Assembly (NCBI GenBank): GCA_028710485.1
Contig: JAQTTZ010000024.1
Span: 1-44,850, forward strand
Direction: 5' to 3'
Source of the DNA: Bacteriovorax sp.
GTDB lineage: Bacteria; Bdellovibrionota; Bacteriovoracia; Bacteriovoracales; Bacteriovoracaceae
Length of the DNA: 44,850 bases
Shown piece after piece: positions 8,104-17,317 of the stretch. The notes beneath the pieces are model-generated. The model did no database searches. It was not told the origin of the DNA and worked only from the letters and a program-made list of their open reading frames with translations. The position numbers were made by a program, and so were the translations under genes. The first letter of the stretch is position 1. Each line of letters starts with the position of its first letter.

Positions 8104-9576
8104 TTAGAAAGTAACTGAAGTATTGATCTGAAGAAGTAATGAGCTCTTAGCTTGGTTAGACTTAGTTGTGTCGTTGGTATAACTAAAATAATCCCCAGTG
8201 AATAAATAACCTAAACCTGATCCGATAGAGATTTCTTTATTCCAATGATATTTTGCATTGAAGTCGATTTCTGTTCCAAGGTTGTCTGATTGAGACGTTG
8301 TTGCCGTGAAAATCTTGTTGTTGGTATGGTTATAGGCAACGAAACCAGCCTTAGCCACTTCAAGAGCTTTGGCATAAATAATAGCAGAATCAAAAGTCCA
8401 TTTTTCAGAATTATAAGACGAACGCAATTTAAAATAGCGAGCATTTGTAATATATGAATCATAAACACTTACGCCCTGATTGGGGGTTCCAAGAGCTGCG
8501 ATGTTATAGCGAAACAAGAGATTCGCGACTTGATAGTTTGGATTTAGATAAAGGGCGCTAAATTTTGCTGTGCTTCCGTCGTGACCACTAACTTGCCCAC
8601 CATCAAATCCAATTGTCCAAGAGTCAGTATGCTTATAGTTGGCCTGTAACAAGAATGCTTTGGCAGAATAAGTTGTAGCGCTGGTAGTTGCAGTTGTCTT
8701 CCCAAGGTCACCAGACATAAGCGGAACTTCTATCGCCAGATCGAATTTACCAAAAACCTTTTTAAGATAAAGATCGGTAACGGTAATATCATTGGCCCCT
8801 AGAGAAACACCGGGAGCTGGAACATTCATTGTGGTTTTATAAAAGGTAGAATTAGCGTCACTTGATTTTTTTCCATACAATAAACCAAAAGCGATATCGC
8901 GTTCTTGATTATCATATAAAAGTGCAGCACCGTATTCTTTAGTATTAGTTGCGTCTGTATAACCAGGATTGGAAACTTTTGACCAAAATGGAGAAACGTG
9001 AAAGTTTCCAATTTTCAGTTTCATCGTAATTCCATCGCGTGAAGAAGCGTGGCGATCCCAAGCATCGTTGCCGTCATTATAAATGGCACCTAGTCCCCAT
9101 TCATAAGTATGGCGACCAATCATATAAGTTGCTGTGTCTGAGTAGAGTTCTAGATAGGCTTTTTTTACTTTAAGCGCCTGACCATCTGATTGATTATGAT
9201 AATAAAGAGGAGCACCGTTAGCATCAGCTTTATCAGTCTGAGGACTCTCTCCTAAATAACCACCATTGGCATAGCCAGTACTCAATTCGCCAAAAAAAGT
9301 TGCAGCATCATTGATCACCATTGTTGGGGCAAGTCTGAAAACATAACTTTGCCAAGATGCACTTGCTTTTTTTCCAGCATCAAGGCCAACTTCTTGAGTC
9401 CCTAAATTAGTGCTGATATCAGTGTTTATATCTTTAGTCTTAATTCTACGAAAATCACTGATCAAGGTTGAATCAACACCGAAAGAGCCGTGCCAATCAA
9501 TTGGTAGAGCCTGAGAAGCGACTGGTAAAAGAGCGAGAACAGTCATTGCTAATAATTTTTGCAATTGCTTGGACAT
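8104..9576 (-). CDS. Porin-like outer-membrane beta-barrel protein
   Basis: The start is set at the ATG at 9576, which has GGAG seven bases upstream and opens a signal peptide (MSKQLQKLLAMTVLALLPVASQA, cleavage before LPIDW). The 490-residue product then alternates amphipathic strands with polar loops throughout (for example YLELYSDTATYMIGRHTYEWG and LLFRYNIAALG). It ends in a classical C-terminal aromatic strand (SSLLLQINTSVTF, last residue Phe), the recognition signal for the BAM complex. Size and pattern fit a general or substrate-specific porin. A near-consensus promoter at 9626-9654 and a strong terminator suggest a highly expressed single-gene unit. The substrate is unknown. Confidence 0.85.
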   Translation of the reverse strand: MSKQLQKLLAMTVLALLPVASQALPIDWHGSFGVDSTLISDFRRIKTKDINTDISTNLGTQEVGLDAGKKASASWQSYVFRLAPTMVINDAATFFGELSTGYANGGYLGESPQTDKADANGAPLYYHNQSDGQALKVKKAYLELYSDTATYMIGRHTYEWGLGAIYNDGNDAWDRHASSRDGITMKLKIGNFHVSPFWSKVSNPGYTDATNTKEYGAALLYDNQERDIAFGLLYGKKSSDANSTFYKTTMNVPAPGVSLGANDITVTDLYLKKVFGKFDLAIEVPLMSGDLGKTTATTSATTYSAKAFLLQANYKHTDSWTIGFDGGQVSGHDGSTAKFSALYLNPNYQVANLLFRYNIAALGTPNQGVSVYDSYITNARYFKLRSSYNSEKWTFDSAIIYAKALEVAKAGFVAYNHTNNKIFTATTSQSDNLGTEIDFNAKYHWNKEISIGSGLGYLFTGDYFSYTNDTTKSNQAKSSLLLQINTSVTF

Positions 9577-9625
9577 AAAATACTCCACAAAATAGACAAT
9601 AAACATTGGAAAAGTTTCTCAAAAT

Positions 9626-9654
9626 ACTATATGAAATGAAGGTAGTTAAGTCAA
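9626..9654 (-). promoter_or_regulatory. Sigma-70-type promoter of the porin gene
   Basis: On the minus strand TTGACT (9654-9649) and TATAGT (9631-9626) are separated by 17 bases, each one mismatch from consensus. The predicted transcript start near 9619 leaves about 43 bases of leader with a GGAG site before the ATG at 9576. Confidence 0.75.
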
Positions 9655-9678
9655 AAACAACAAACCAAGTAAATCGTA

Positions 9679-11625
9679 ATGAAGCAATGGGCAATTCGCA
9701 TATTAAAAGTCTCTCTGGTCTGCTTTATAATCTTATTCGCCGCTGGCCTTGGATTTGCAAAATGGACAATCGCTGAGACTTCTCTTTCTGTCTTAGAAGA
9801 AAAAACCAAAAAAGAAATAGATCCTTACACAACAATTACTCCCAATATTATTTTTGAAGAAGGTTCAGTCATAAAAAAAGAAGAGCTTCAGGCTTTTCAT
9901 CTTTTTTCTGCTGAAAAAATGTCGAGTGAGGATTTCTTTATAAGTAAAAAACAAAGCAACGCTCTTTATGAATTAAAAGAAGTCCCTGGTCTTTTACAAG
10001 TTAATCAAAACATTGCGATAAAAAATCTTCTTGGGAACGATTGTGTGGAGGTCTATTGCTATCAGCACTATGTCTCTTTTGATTATATCCCTTCTATTTT
10101 TTGGAAAGGATTAATTGGAGTTGAAGACCAACGCTATCTCACTCACCATGGTGTCGATCTTAAATCAATTTTCAGGGCCTTTGTAACGAACGTGCGAAAG
10201 ATGAGATTCGAGCAAGGTGGTTCGACTATTTCCCAGCAGTTGGTTAAAAATTTATTTTTTACCAATGAAAAAACCTTCTCGCGCAAAATCAAAGAAATGG
10301 TTATGTCGATTTATATTGAAAGCCGTTTTCCGAAAGAGAAAATACTTGAAGCTTATTTGAATGAAGTCTATTGGGGCGCCCTTCAAGGGATAAAGATCAA
10401 AGGAATTCTTGGAGCATCGCTTTTTTATTTTGGAAAAAAACCAGCAGATGTTAGTGCTTATGAAGGCGCGATTCTTATTAGCCTTTTAAAGGGACCAAGT
10501 TATTTCTCACCTCTTAAAAAAATTCAACGACTAAGAGAGCGCTCACTGGTTGTTTATAATAAATTGATTCAAGAAAATTTAATTCCCAATGATCCAAGCC
10601 AAATATGGTCGCAAAAAGATTGGGACAAATGGACGGCAAAGTTAAAACTACAAGAAAAACAGCAATACTATCAGTCGATCTGGCGGACACTTAACGATAA
10701 TGACCCCACTCTTTCTGCCTATGAAAAATTTGTACTCATTCAAAAAGTCGCTGATGTTCGCTCGAAAATTAAAGAAAAGTTTGCAAGTGTCGAGAATGGT
10801 GTAAATTCGGTTGCCGACATTTCGGTTAAGGTCATGCTTGGACCAGTCAATGGTAATAGTTGGTATAGTTACTATTCACGAGTGGAGCGCAATAAAGAAA
10901 AAGCGATATATTCTGAACGTCATCAGGTGGGGAGCACTATCAAGCCAATCCTTTATAGTGTCTATGAGGAATTTGGTAAAAAATTAACAGACATGGTTCA
11001 AACCAAAGAAATTAAACTTCAGCTAAACTCTGGGCCTTGGTCGCCAAAAGAGGCCCATATTATTAAAGAAAGCGAAGTCACCCTACTTGAGGCCCTATTA
11101 AAATCATACAACCGTCCGGTCATTCGAATAGCCGACGAAATTGGATTCGAAAAAGTTGAAGAGAAATTAAAACCCTATTTTAAATCGCTGAAATCTCCTC
11201 TCAAGGAATACCCTTCTGAACTTTTGGGAAGTATGGAGTTAAGTGTAGGTGAGTTGCGCGACGTGTATGCAGCTTTTATTAAAGATGAGTGTCGAAAGGT
11301 CAAAGCTGGGGAGAGAGAGAAGGAGCAAAGTGTGCTCTTTGCTCTCTCGGATCCCAATTTAACAACAGTAGAGCATGCAGTGGATGCAGTTATGCAGAAG
11401 TTGCGCTTTTTTGGAAAAACTGGAACCACAAATAATGGTTATGATAACTGGTATGTGGCATTTGACGGCAAAAACCTGTCGATCATCTGGGTAGGCTATG
11501 AAGGTGAGCGCAAAACAAAATCCCTTGGATTATACGGTGCAACCACCGCTTTTAATGTTTTCCAAAATTATTACCGCGACCATGGAAAGCGTTTTCAACA
11601 ATTCGGCTGCGAACTCACTAACTAG
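9679..11625 (+). CDS. Bifunctional class A penicillin-binding protein (PBP1-type)
   Basis: This peptidoglycan synthase polymerises lipid II and cross-links the strands. It has one N-terminal membrane helix (about residues 9-28), then a glycosyltransferase-51 domain with the catalytic GVEDQRY (E149), QGGSTISQQLVKN and EAYLNEVYWG. The transpeptidase domain has all three motifs: S419-T-I-K422, S476-Y-N478 and K580-T-G-T. At 648 residues it is on the short side for class A enzymes, and the GT domain lies further from the membrane than usual because of an extra ~115-residue segment before it. It is divergent from the porin gene (102-base shared regulatory gap after start correction). The ATG lacks a clear Shine-Dalgarno. 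Confidence 0.92.
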   Translation: MKQWAIRILKVSLVCFIILFAAGLGFAKWTIAETSLSVLEEKTKKEIDPYTTITPNIIFEEGSVIKKEELQAFHLFSAEKMSSEDFFISKKQSNALYELKEVPGLLQVNQNIAIKNLLGNDCVEVYCYQHYVSFDYIPSIFWKGLIGVEDQRYLTHHGVDLKSIFRAFVTNVRKMRFEQGGSTISQQLVKNLFFTNEKTFSRKIKEMVMSIYIESRFPKEKILEAYLNEVYWGALQGIKIKGILGASLFYFGKKPADVSAYEGAILISLLKGPSYFSPLKKIQRLRERSLVVYNKLIQENLIPNDPSQIWSQKDWDKWTAKLKLQEKQQYYQSIWRTLNDNDPTLSAYEKFVLIQKVADVRSKIKEKFASVENGVNSVADISVKVMLGPVNGNSWYSYYSRVERNKEKAIYSERHQVGSTIKPILYSVYEEFGKKLTDMVQTKEIKLQLNSGPWSPKEAHIIKESEVTLLEALLKSYNRPVIRIADEIGFEKVEEKLKPYFKSLKSPLKEYPSELLGSMELSVGELRDVYAAFIKDECRKVKAGEREKEQSVLFALSDPNLTTVEHAVDAVMQKLRFFGKTGTTNNGYDNWYVAFDGKNLSIIWVGYEGERKTKSLGLYGATTAFNVFQNYYRDHGKRFQQFGCELTN

Positions 11626-11628
11626 CTC

Positions 11629-11657
11629 TTGCAAAAAAGAGTCTTAAAGTTTATATT
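11629..11657 (+). promoter_or_regulatory. Probable promoter of tRNA-Gln (and perhaps prs)
   Basis: TTGCAA (11629-11634) and TATATT (11652-11657) are spaced 17 bases apart, with the predicted start about 17 bases before the tRNA. The -10 box is one base from consensus and the -35 box is weaker. No terminator separates the tRNA from prs, so readthrough into prs is possible. Confidence 0.55.
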
Positions 11658-11680
11658 GAATTCACGCATTTTAGATGTAT

Positions 11681-11755
11681 TGGGGTGTCGACAAGTGGTA
11701 AGTCTGCAGATTTTGATTCTGCCATGCCAAGGTTCGAATCCTTGCACCCCAACCA
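11681..11755 (+). tRNA. tRNA-Gln (anticodon UUG)
   Basis: A full cloverleaf can be drawn: 7-base-pair acceptor stem (TGGGGTG with CACCCCA), D arm, anticodon stem GCAGA/TCTGC with loop TTTTGAT giving anticodon TTG, a TTCGAAT T-loop, and an encoded CCA end. The anticodon reads CAA/CAG, so it charges glutamine. The weak U-A first acceptor pair is typical of tRNA-Gln. It lies between the PBP gene and prs. Confidence 0.95.
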
Positions 11756-11785
11756 TTTTTTTGAAAACCATTTTATTGGAGTCTT

Positions 11786-12730
11786 ATGAAACGAATCGTC
11801 TTAGTTTCCGGATCTTCAAACCAAACGTTATCCAATCAAATTTCTGATTACCTAGATGTACCTTTAGTTAATCCTCAATTGGTTCGCTTTGCGAACGGTG
11901 AAATTTATTGTGAAATCGAAAAGCATGTTCGCGGTGCGGATGTTTTTGTTATTCAGTCAACTTGTTCACCTGTAAATGATAATTTAATGGAGCTTTTGAT
12001 TATGATCGATGCTCTAAAAAGAGCCTCGGCAAGTTCAATTACCACGGTTATTCCTTTTTACGGCTATGCGCGACAAGATCGAAAGGCATCTCCTCGTACT
12101 CCTATCTCTGCAAAATTAGTTGCAGATCTTTTAACCGTGGCCGGTGCAACTCGCGTTGTAACAATGGATCTTCATGCGGGCCAGATTCAAGGTTTCTTCA
12201 ATATTCCATTCGATAATATTTACGCTTCACCAGTTATTTTAAATTATATTAAGAAAGAAATTTTTTCTGAAAATACCATTTTTGTTTCTCCGGATGCTGG
12301 CGGGGTCGAGCGCGTTCGTTTTTATGCAAAAAAATTGAATGCTGATATCGCGATGATTGATAAGCGCCGCACGGGAAAAAATATTGCAGAAGCAATGAAC
12401 GTTATCGGTAATGTTTCAGGAAAAGAATGTATCATCATTGATGATATGATCGATACTGCAGGGACCTTGGTAGAGGCATGTAAAGCACTTCGCAGAAATG
12501 GCGCTACTAAGATTTATGCCTGTGCAACTCATCCCGTTTTTTCTGATCCTGCGATTAAAAGAATTTCAGAATGCGAAGAACTTGATCGCGTGATAGTAAC
12601 AGATACTATTCCGCTTACAGAGCTTGCAAGAAAATGCGATAAGATTAAAGTTTTATCAACAGCTGAACTTTTAGCTAAGGCCATTCATAGAACATTTAAT
12701 AACGATTCAGTCAGCTCACTGTTTATTTAA
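11786..12730 (+). CDS. prs: Ribose-phosphate pyrophosphokinase (PRPP synthetase)
   Basis: The enzyme makes PRPP from ribose-5-phosphate and ATP for nucleotide, His and Trp synthesis. The 314-residue product matches class I enzymes along its length. It has FANGEIYCEI near the N-terminus, PFYGYARQDRK with PRTPISAKLVA (ATP and allosteric region), VVTMDLHAGQIQGFF (metal and ribose-phosphate binding) and IIIDDMIDTAGTL (the PRPP-binding loop). GGAG precedes the ATG. It is followed after 13 bases by pth and then ychF, a conserved prs-pth-ychF order seen in many bacteria (often with rplY, which is missing here). Confidence 0.96.
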   Translation: MKRIVLVSGSSNQTLSNQISDYLDVPLVNPQLVRFANGEIYCEIEKHVRGADVFVIQSTCSPVNDNLMELLIMIDALKRASASSITTVIPFYGYARQDRKASPRTPISAKLVADLLTVAGATRVVTMDLHAGQIQGFFNIPFDNIYASPVILNYIKKEIFSENTIFVSPDAGGVERVRFYAKKLNADIAMIDKRRTGKNIAEAMNVIGNVSGKECIIIDDMIDTAGTLVEACKALRRNGATKIYACATHPVFSDPAIKRISECEELDRVIVTDTIPLTELARKCDKIKVLSTAELLAKAIHRTFNNDSVSSLFI

Positions 12731-12743
12731 TCAGGAGTAGGCT

Positions 12744-13313
12744 ATGGATCGCTTAATTGTGGGCCTGGGAAATCCAGGCAGCAAATATCATCACACACGA
12801 CATAATATTGGTTGGGACGTATTCGAAGAACTCTCTTTTGCAAGAGATCTTAAGTGGTCTGCAAAATTTAAAGGGCAGTACGCTGTTCATACTAATGGTG
12901 CGGATAAAATCTATTTTCTTAAACCAGAAACATTTATGAATTTATCAGGTGAAAGTTTGCAGCCAATGATGGCCTTCTTTAAAATTGATACTGAGAATAT
13001 TTTAGTAGTACACGATGAAATCGATCTTCCTTTTGGTACAATTGCCTTTAAAAAAGGTGGCGGACTCGCTGGCCACAACGGGCTGAAATCTATAACCGAA
13101 AAGCTGGGTTCTCAAGAATTTAAAAGATTGAGAGTGGGAATCGGTCGTCCGGTACATGGCGATGTATCCAATTGGGTTCTCTCGGGGTATACAGGAGAGG
13201 ACAAAGATTTTTTTGTTCCCTATTTGAAGGGTGCAGCATTGGCGGTTGAAGAGTACATAAAATTGGGCTTCGATAAGGCTTCAACTACTTATAGTAAGAA
13301 AAAAATAGTTTAG
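12744..13313 (+). CDS. pth: Peptidyl-tRNA hydrolase
   Basis: Pth releases tRNA from stalled or abortive peptidyl-tRNA. The 189-residue product has the family's N-terminal VGLGNPGSKYHHTRHNIGW with the catalytic His (in RHN) and the Asn of GNPG. It also has KPETFMNLSGES, VVHDEIDLPFG with the catalytic-network Asp, GGGLAGHNGLKSI and RLRVGIGRP. Length is normal for the family. A good AGGAG ribosome site precedes the ATG. It lies between prs and ychF, and the 22-base gap to ychF supports one operon. Confidence 0.96.
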   Translation: MDRLIVGLGNPGSKYHHTRHNIGWDVFEELSFARDLKWSAKFKGQYAVHTNGADKIYFLKPETFMNLSGESLQPMMAFFKIDTENILVVHDEIDLPFGTIAFKKGGGLAGHNGLKSITEKLGSQEFKRLRVGIGRPVHGDVSNWVLSGYTGEDKDFFVPYLKGAALAVEEYIKLGFDKASTTYSKKKIV

Positions 13314-13335
13314 ATTTTTATAAAAGGAAAAAGAA

Positions 13336-14445
13336 ATGGCATTGAATTGTGGAATCGTAGGTCTTCCTAACGTTGGTAAATCAACAATATTTTCAGCTAT
13401 CACTTCAGCTCCGGCCGAAGCGGCTAACTATCCATTTTGTACGATTGAGCCAAACGTGGGCATCGTTGCTGTGTCTGATTTACGTATGCAAAAAATTGCA
13501 GACATCATTGGACCAGAAAAACTAATACCAACTTCAGTAGAATTTGTAGATATCGCGGGCCTTGTAAAAGGTGCTTCAAAAGGTGAAGGTTTAGGAAATC
13601 AATTCTTAGGTCATATCCGCGCAGTAAATGCGATCATTCATGTTGTCCGCTGCTTTGAAGATGGAGATATTATCCACGTTCATGGCAAAGTAGATCCAAA
13701 AGACGATATCGAGACGATTAATCTAGAGTTGGCATTAGCTGACTTGGAAGTTGTTGAGAAAAAACTGGTGAACATTCCTAAGCTTTTAAAAAGCCAAAAT
13801 AAGGACGTGTTAACGTCCGCAAAAATCCAACTTCCATTACTCGAAAAACTAAAAGTAGAATTGGAAAGCGGAATTGCCGCAAGAAATTCTTCTTTATCTG
13901 ATGAAGATAAAGCTGCTGTGGCTGACCTTAATCTTATTACGATGAAAAAAGTTCTTTATCTTTGTAATGTTGATGAAGAAGGTGTTGCTAATGAAAACGC
14001 ATACGTCAAAACAGTTAGAGAATATGCCGCTAAAGAAAATTCTGAAGTCCAAGTGATTTGTGGAAAACTTGAATCAGAAATTGCCTCTCTTGAAAATCTA
14101 GAGGAAAAGAAAGAATTCATGGAAGCAGCAGGGATTGAAGAGTCTGGTTTAGATAAACTTACTCGCGCGGCTTATCATATGATTGGATTAAAAACTTATT
14201 TCACTGCTGGTGTAAAAGAAGTTCGTGCTTGGACTTTCGAGGATGGATTTAAAGCCCCTCAATGTGCTGGAGTTATACATACCGACTTCGAACGCGGATT
14301 CATTAGGGCGGAAGTTTTTAGCTATGATGATTTAGTTAAATTTGGATCTGAGGCCAAAGTTAAAGAAGCTGGAAAGTTTAGAGTTGAAGGAAAAGAGTAT
14401 GTCGTTCAAGATGGCGACATTATGCATTTTCGATTTAATGTTTAA
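13336..14445 (+). CDS. ychF: Obg-family ATPase YchF
   Basis: YchF is a universally conserved, ribosome-associated P-loop ATPase of the TRAFAC/Obg family, implicated in the oxidative stress response. The 369-residue product begins GIVGLPNVGKSTIFSAIT (Walker A). It has the G2/G3 region FVDIAGLVKGASKGEGLGNQFL, the altered G4 motif NVDE that gives ATP rather than GTP specificity, and the C-terminal TGS-like domain (AWTFEDGFKAPQCAGVIHTDFERGF ... VQDGDIMHFRFNV). An AAGGAAAA site precedes the ATG. The stop codon overlaps the stop of the convergent lytic transglycosylase gene by four bases (TTAA, 14442-14445), so no terminator fits between them. Confidence 0.95.
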   Translation: MALNCGIVGLPNVGKSTIFSAITSAPAEAANYPFCTIEPNVGIVAVSDLRMQKIADIIGPEKLIPTSVEFVDIAGLVKGASKGEGLGNQFLGHIRAVNAIIHVVRCFEDGDIIHVHGKVDPKDDIETINLELALADLEVVEKKLVNIPKLLKSQNKDVLTSAKIQLPLLEKLKVELESGIAARNSSLSDEDKAAVADLNLITMKKVLYLCNVDEEGVANENAYVKTVREYAAKENSEVQVICGKLESEIASLENLEEKKEFMEAAGIEESGLDKLTRAAYHMIGLKTYFTAGVKEVRAWTFEDGFKAPQCAGVIHTDFERGFIRAEVFSYDDLVKFGSEAKVKEAGKFRVEGKEYVVQDGDIMHFRFNV

Positions 14446-16535
14446 AAATTCTTAGGTCCCAAACTAACTTTAAATGTCTCCTCTAGCGGAATCATTAAAA
14501 CGGGCTTATTGGAAAGCAGTGAATAGAAAAAATTATTTCTATAAATCAACTTCACATAATTTCGAGTTTCTTCAAATGGAATAGATTCGATGGTCGATAA
14601 AGGATCATCGTTTCTAAAAATTTCTTTTCTCCAGCGATCAATTCTATTTTCACCAGCATTATAAGAGGCCAGTGCAAAAATCAAATTGCCGTCAAAACGA
14701 GCTAGCAATTGTCTTAAATATCTCGAACCAATCGCCACATTGATTTCTGGATTTCCTAGGTGAGAAACTCTAACTTTTTTATTAAATCTTTTAGCCGTGG
14801 CCGGCATTAACTGCATTAAGCCTTTGGCCCCAACGCCTGACTTGGCTTCAGGGTTGAAAGCAGACTCTTGGCGAATTAAGGAGATTACAATCAAAGGATC
14901 AAGACTCTCTGCGTTCTTCTTGATGAGATCAATATAATTCAGTGGGAAAATGAATTTGATTAATTTGTAATTTAAGCTCAATGAGTTTTGTTCAAGTGAA
15001 TCTTGGAAAACTTTAAAGGAAGTAATGTATCGTTTTTGAGTGTTTAGCAAGCGAATCAAGTTCATTATCAAAAATTCTTTGTGGGCCAATGGAGTTACGC
15101 TTTTGGCAAATTCAGGTTCTTTGAAGGTATCTTCTTTACTCAAAGATTGAACATAGCGAAGCTCTAGCGTGGCAAAACGTTCGTTGCCGATTTTATTCCA
15201 AACAGCCAAGCGTTTAAGTGAGTCCTTTAAGTTGTTGCTGGTTTTATCAAGAGAGTATTCAACAGGTTCATCGCGAGAAACTAATTTTGAAAGAATTTCG
15301 GCTTCCGAGAGAACTCCTTTATTGAGAGTCGCTAATTCTTTTAAAGAAATTATAGAATAAAAAGAGTAGGGCGAAGTGTTGATGATTTTGTTAAAAAAGG
15401 CAGTTCCTTTTTTAACGTCACCTGTTTTGAGGAAGGCATAGGCTATCCAATACTGAAGTTTAGAATCAAATTTATCGAAATTTTTTTCCAGACCATTTTT
15501 ATCGACGACAGCTTTCATCGCCTTGTAATCTTTGTTTATTAAATGTGGCCAGATAAGATAGAAAAAAGATTCGGAAGAATCTTCCTTGGTGGAAATTGAT
15601 TTTGCTAAATTAAAAATCTCAATGGCATCAGCATCTCTTCCTTTATAGAAAAGAGCTTTGCCCGTGAGGATAGTTCCAACCCAGGCTTTGTGTGTGTTGA
15701 TAAAGTTTTTGTTATGGTTGTAAAATATAACAGCGCTATTTATCATTAATTTTGCTTGCTGATTATCGCCTTTCTCGGCAGCTTCTTGGGCGTCATGAGA
15801 AAGACGCTGGAATTCTTCCTGGAAATAAGAATTGGAAGTATCGTCGAGATTTAAATTGTTTTGTAAGAATTTATTAAACTGAGGATTAACTCTTAGGCTT
15901 GTTAAAACACTAGATGCAGGCTTAATTTTAAATTCAATAAATTTTTCTATCATAACATTAGATAGTTTTTCGTGTTCGGTAGTATTGGTTTTATAGTGCC
16001 GTAAAAATAAAACTAAATCAGGCTGACTTTCACCAGTGCTATAAAAGGGAGCGGCATCTTTAAAATAAGCCAAATCCCGAGATGAGAAATTTATATTTGA
16101 AGAAAGGGCAGTAAGTCTTTTTAAAAACAAATAACGACAATGCTTGTCGATAGAAATATTTATTCTATCGGCAATGTTATCAGTATATGCATTTACATTT
16201 TTTGAGATAATGGTGCAGTTTTTATAAAATGAATCTTGATCTTCGATCGCGAGCAATAGTTTTAGGCGCTCATATGTTGAATTGAGAATTGAGAAAGAAT
16301 GCGTTTTTTGTTGATACCTTGCCAAGCTATCAACCGTTTTCTTTTTAAGAACATTTTTAGATAGTTCACCGAAAAGTAACTCGATGTCTTTGCCATAATC
16401 TAAATCCATCGGGCTATAATTCAGATGAAAAGGTGCCTCTTCGGCTAAAGCAATAGTTGCGAAGTTTAAATTAGGTGTAGCGAGAGCCGCTGACAAATAA
16501 CAGGTGGTAAAAATGGCTAACGTAACGAGCCTCAA
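14442..16535 (-). CDS. Slt-type lytic transglycosylase
   Basis: The C-terminal ~150 residues are a lysozyme-like SLT domain: LIRQESAFNPEAKSGVGAKG with the catalytic Glu, GLMQLMPATAK, the strand GNPEINVAIGSRYL and the ALASYNAGENRI signature. Such enzymes cleave glycan strands to 1,6-anhydroMurNAc products in the periplasm. The large N-terminal part (~500 residues) is helical and superhelical, as in Slt70. I favour a TTG start at 16535: it gives a compact signal peptide (MRLVTLAIFTTCYLSAALA) and has GGAGG eight bases upstream. The frame also extends to an ATG at 16565, where AGG lies too close to the start. It follows the HAMP protein gene on the same strand. Confidence 0.88.
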   Translation of the reverse strand: MRLVTLAIFTTCYLSAALATPNLNFATIALAEEAPFHLNYSPMDLDYGKDIELLFGELSKNVLKKKTVDSLARYQQKTHSFSILNSTYERLKLLLAIEDQDSFYKNCTIISKNVNAYTDNIADRINISIDKHCRYLFLKRLTALSSNINFSSRDLAYFKDAAPFYSTGESQPDLVLFLRHYKTNTTEHEKLSNVMIEKFIEFKIKPASSVLTSLRVNPQFNKFLQNNLNLDDTSNSYFQEEFQRLSHDAQEAAEKGDNQQAKLMINSAVIFYNHNKNFINTHKAWVGTILTGKALFYKGRDADAIEIFNLAKSISTKEDSSESFFYLIWPHLINKDYKAMKAVVDKNGLEKNFDKFDSKLQYWIAYAFLKTGDVKKGTAFFNKIINTSPYSFYSIISLKELATLNKGVLSEAEILSKLVSRDEPVEYSLDKTSNNLKDSLKRLAVWNKIGNERFATLELRYVQSLSKEDTFKEPEFAKSVTPLAHKEFLIMNLIRLLNTQKRYITSFKVFQDSLEQNSLSLNYKLIKFIFPLNYIDLIKKNAESLDPLIVISLIRQESAFNPEAKSGVGAKGLMQLMPATAKRFNKKVRVSHLGNPEINVAIGSRYLRQLLARFDGNLIFALASYNAGENRIDRWRKEIFRNDDPLSTIESIPFEETRNYVKLIYRNNFFYSLLSNKPVLMIPLEETFKVSLGPKNF

Positions 16536-16568
16536 CAAACTAACCTCCAGAAAGACAAAAGTCATGTC

Positions 16569-17132
16569 CTAATTTTTTGTAAATCTATCTTGCATATGAG
16601 ACAGGCGAGAAGAAATTTCATTTAACACAACTCGCTTGTCATCGGGAACAACTAAGCTGAGGTTGTTAATATAAGATGTGACTTCGCTAAGATAAACTAA
16701 ATCATTTTTGTAACCATTTTCCAGGTGATCGAATGTTTCATTTACATCGTCAGCCAACTCTTGAAAATAATCGCCTTTTCTAAAATATAAACTTCCTGGA
16801 TTATTACCCTCACGTAGTAACTTCAAATGTTTTTGAAGTTTGTATAAGGGACCTGCAATTTTGTGTGAAAAGAAAACACAAATAAAAAAAGTTAAGCAGG
16901 TAAAGCCTAAGTGCAAAAGTATTAAAAACAAAATAAGGGCATCGCGCTTGCTGCTGTAGTGAGAAGCGATTTCAGGATTTTTAAGTGCAAAATGGGTGAT
17001 GATGGTATTCATTAACTCATAGATTGAGAACGGGTAAATGATACTCGTTAAAAAAACCAACAGACACACATACAGACTGAATCGAATCTGAAATTTTGGA
17101 TTTATGAGATAAATTTTTCGGCTATAAGACAC
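16569..17132 (-). CDS. Membrane protein with HAMP domain
   Basis: The 187-residue protein has two transmembrane helices, roughly residues 16-36 and 64-90. They are followed directly by a HAMP-type linker that starts HKIAGPLYKLQKHLKLL and continues through an acidic/aromatic DYFQELADDVNETFDHL helix. There is no kinase, cyclase or methyl-accepting output domain; the protein ends in a short helical tail. Stand-alone HAMP proteins of this type are common in Deltaproteobacteria and Bdellovibrionota, but I know of no defined role. The start is a GTG with a strong AAGGGG six bases upstream. It lies upstream of the lytic transglycosylase gene on the same strand and could be cotranscribed. Confidence 0.8.
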   Translation of the reverse strand: MSYSRKIYLINPKFQIRFSLYVCLLVFLTSIIYPFSIYELMNTIITHFALKNPEIASHYSSKRDALILFLILLHLGFTCLTFFICVFFSHKIAGPLYKLQKHLKLLREGNNPGSLYFRKGDYFQELADDVNETFDHLENGYKNDLVYLSEVTSYINNLSLVVPDDKRVVLNEISSRLSHMQDRFTKN

Positions 17133-17317
17133 CAGGTTCCCCTTAACTGATAGAGCGTCATTTTATTTTAGATTAAATGAGCGCCGTATTCTATAAAATT
17201 ATGAATTTTAAAGACTTTTGTTGATGATCTCGCTTCAACACTCCGAACCACTTTAATAATTATCATAGATCGAGTATAACAAAGTAGTATTTTAGTCAGA
17301 TTAAAACGGAGAATTTT

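Noticed and set aside
9577-9606. Longer start for the porin (MFIVYFVEYF...)
   Set aside because: GGAG is spaced for the ATG at 9576, which also begins the signal peptide.
11681-11755. tRNA-Gln as an attachment site for a mobile element
   Set aside because: No integrase and no repeat of the tRNA 3' end found nearby; flanking genes are housekeeping.
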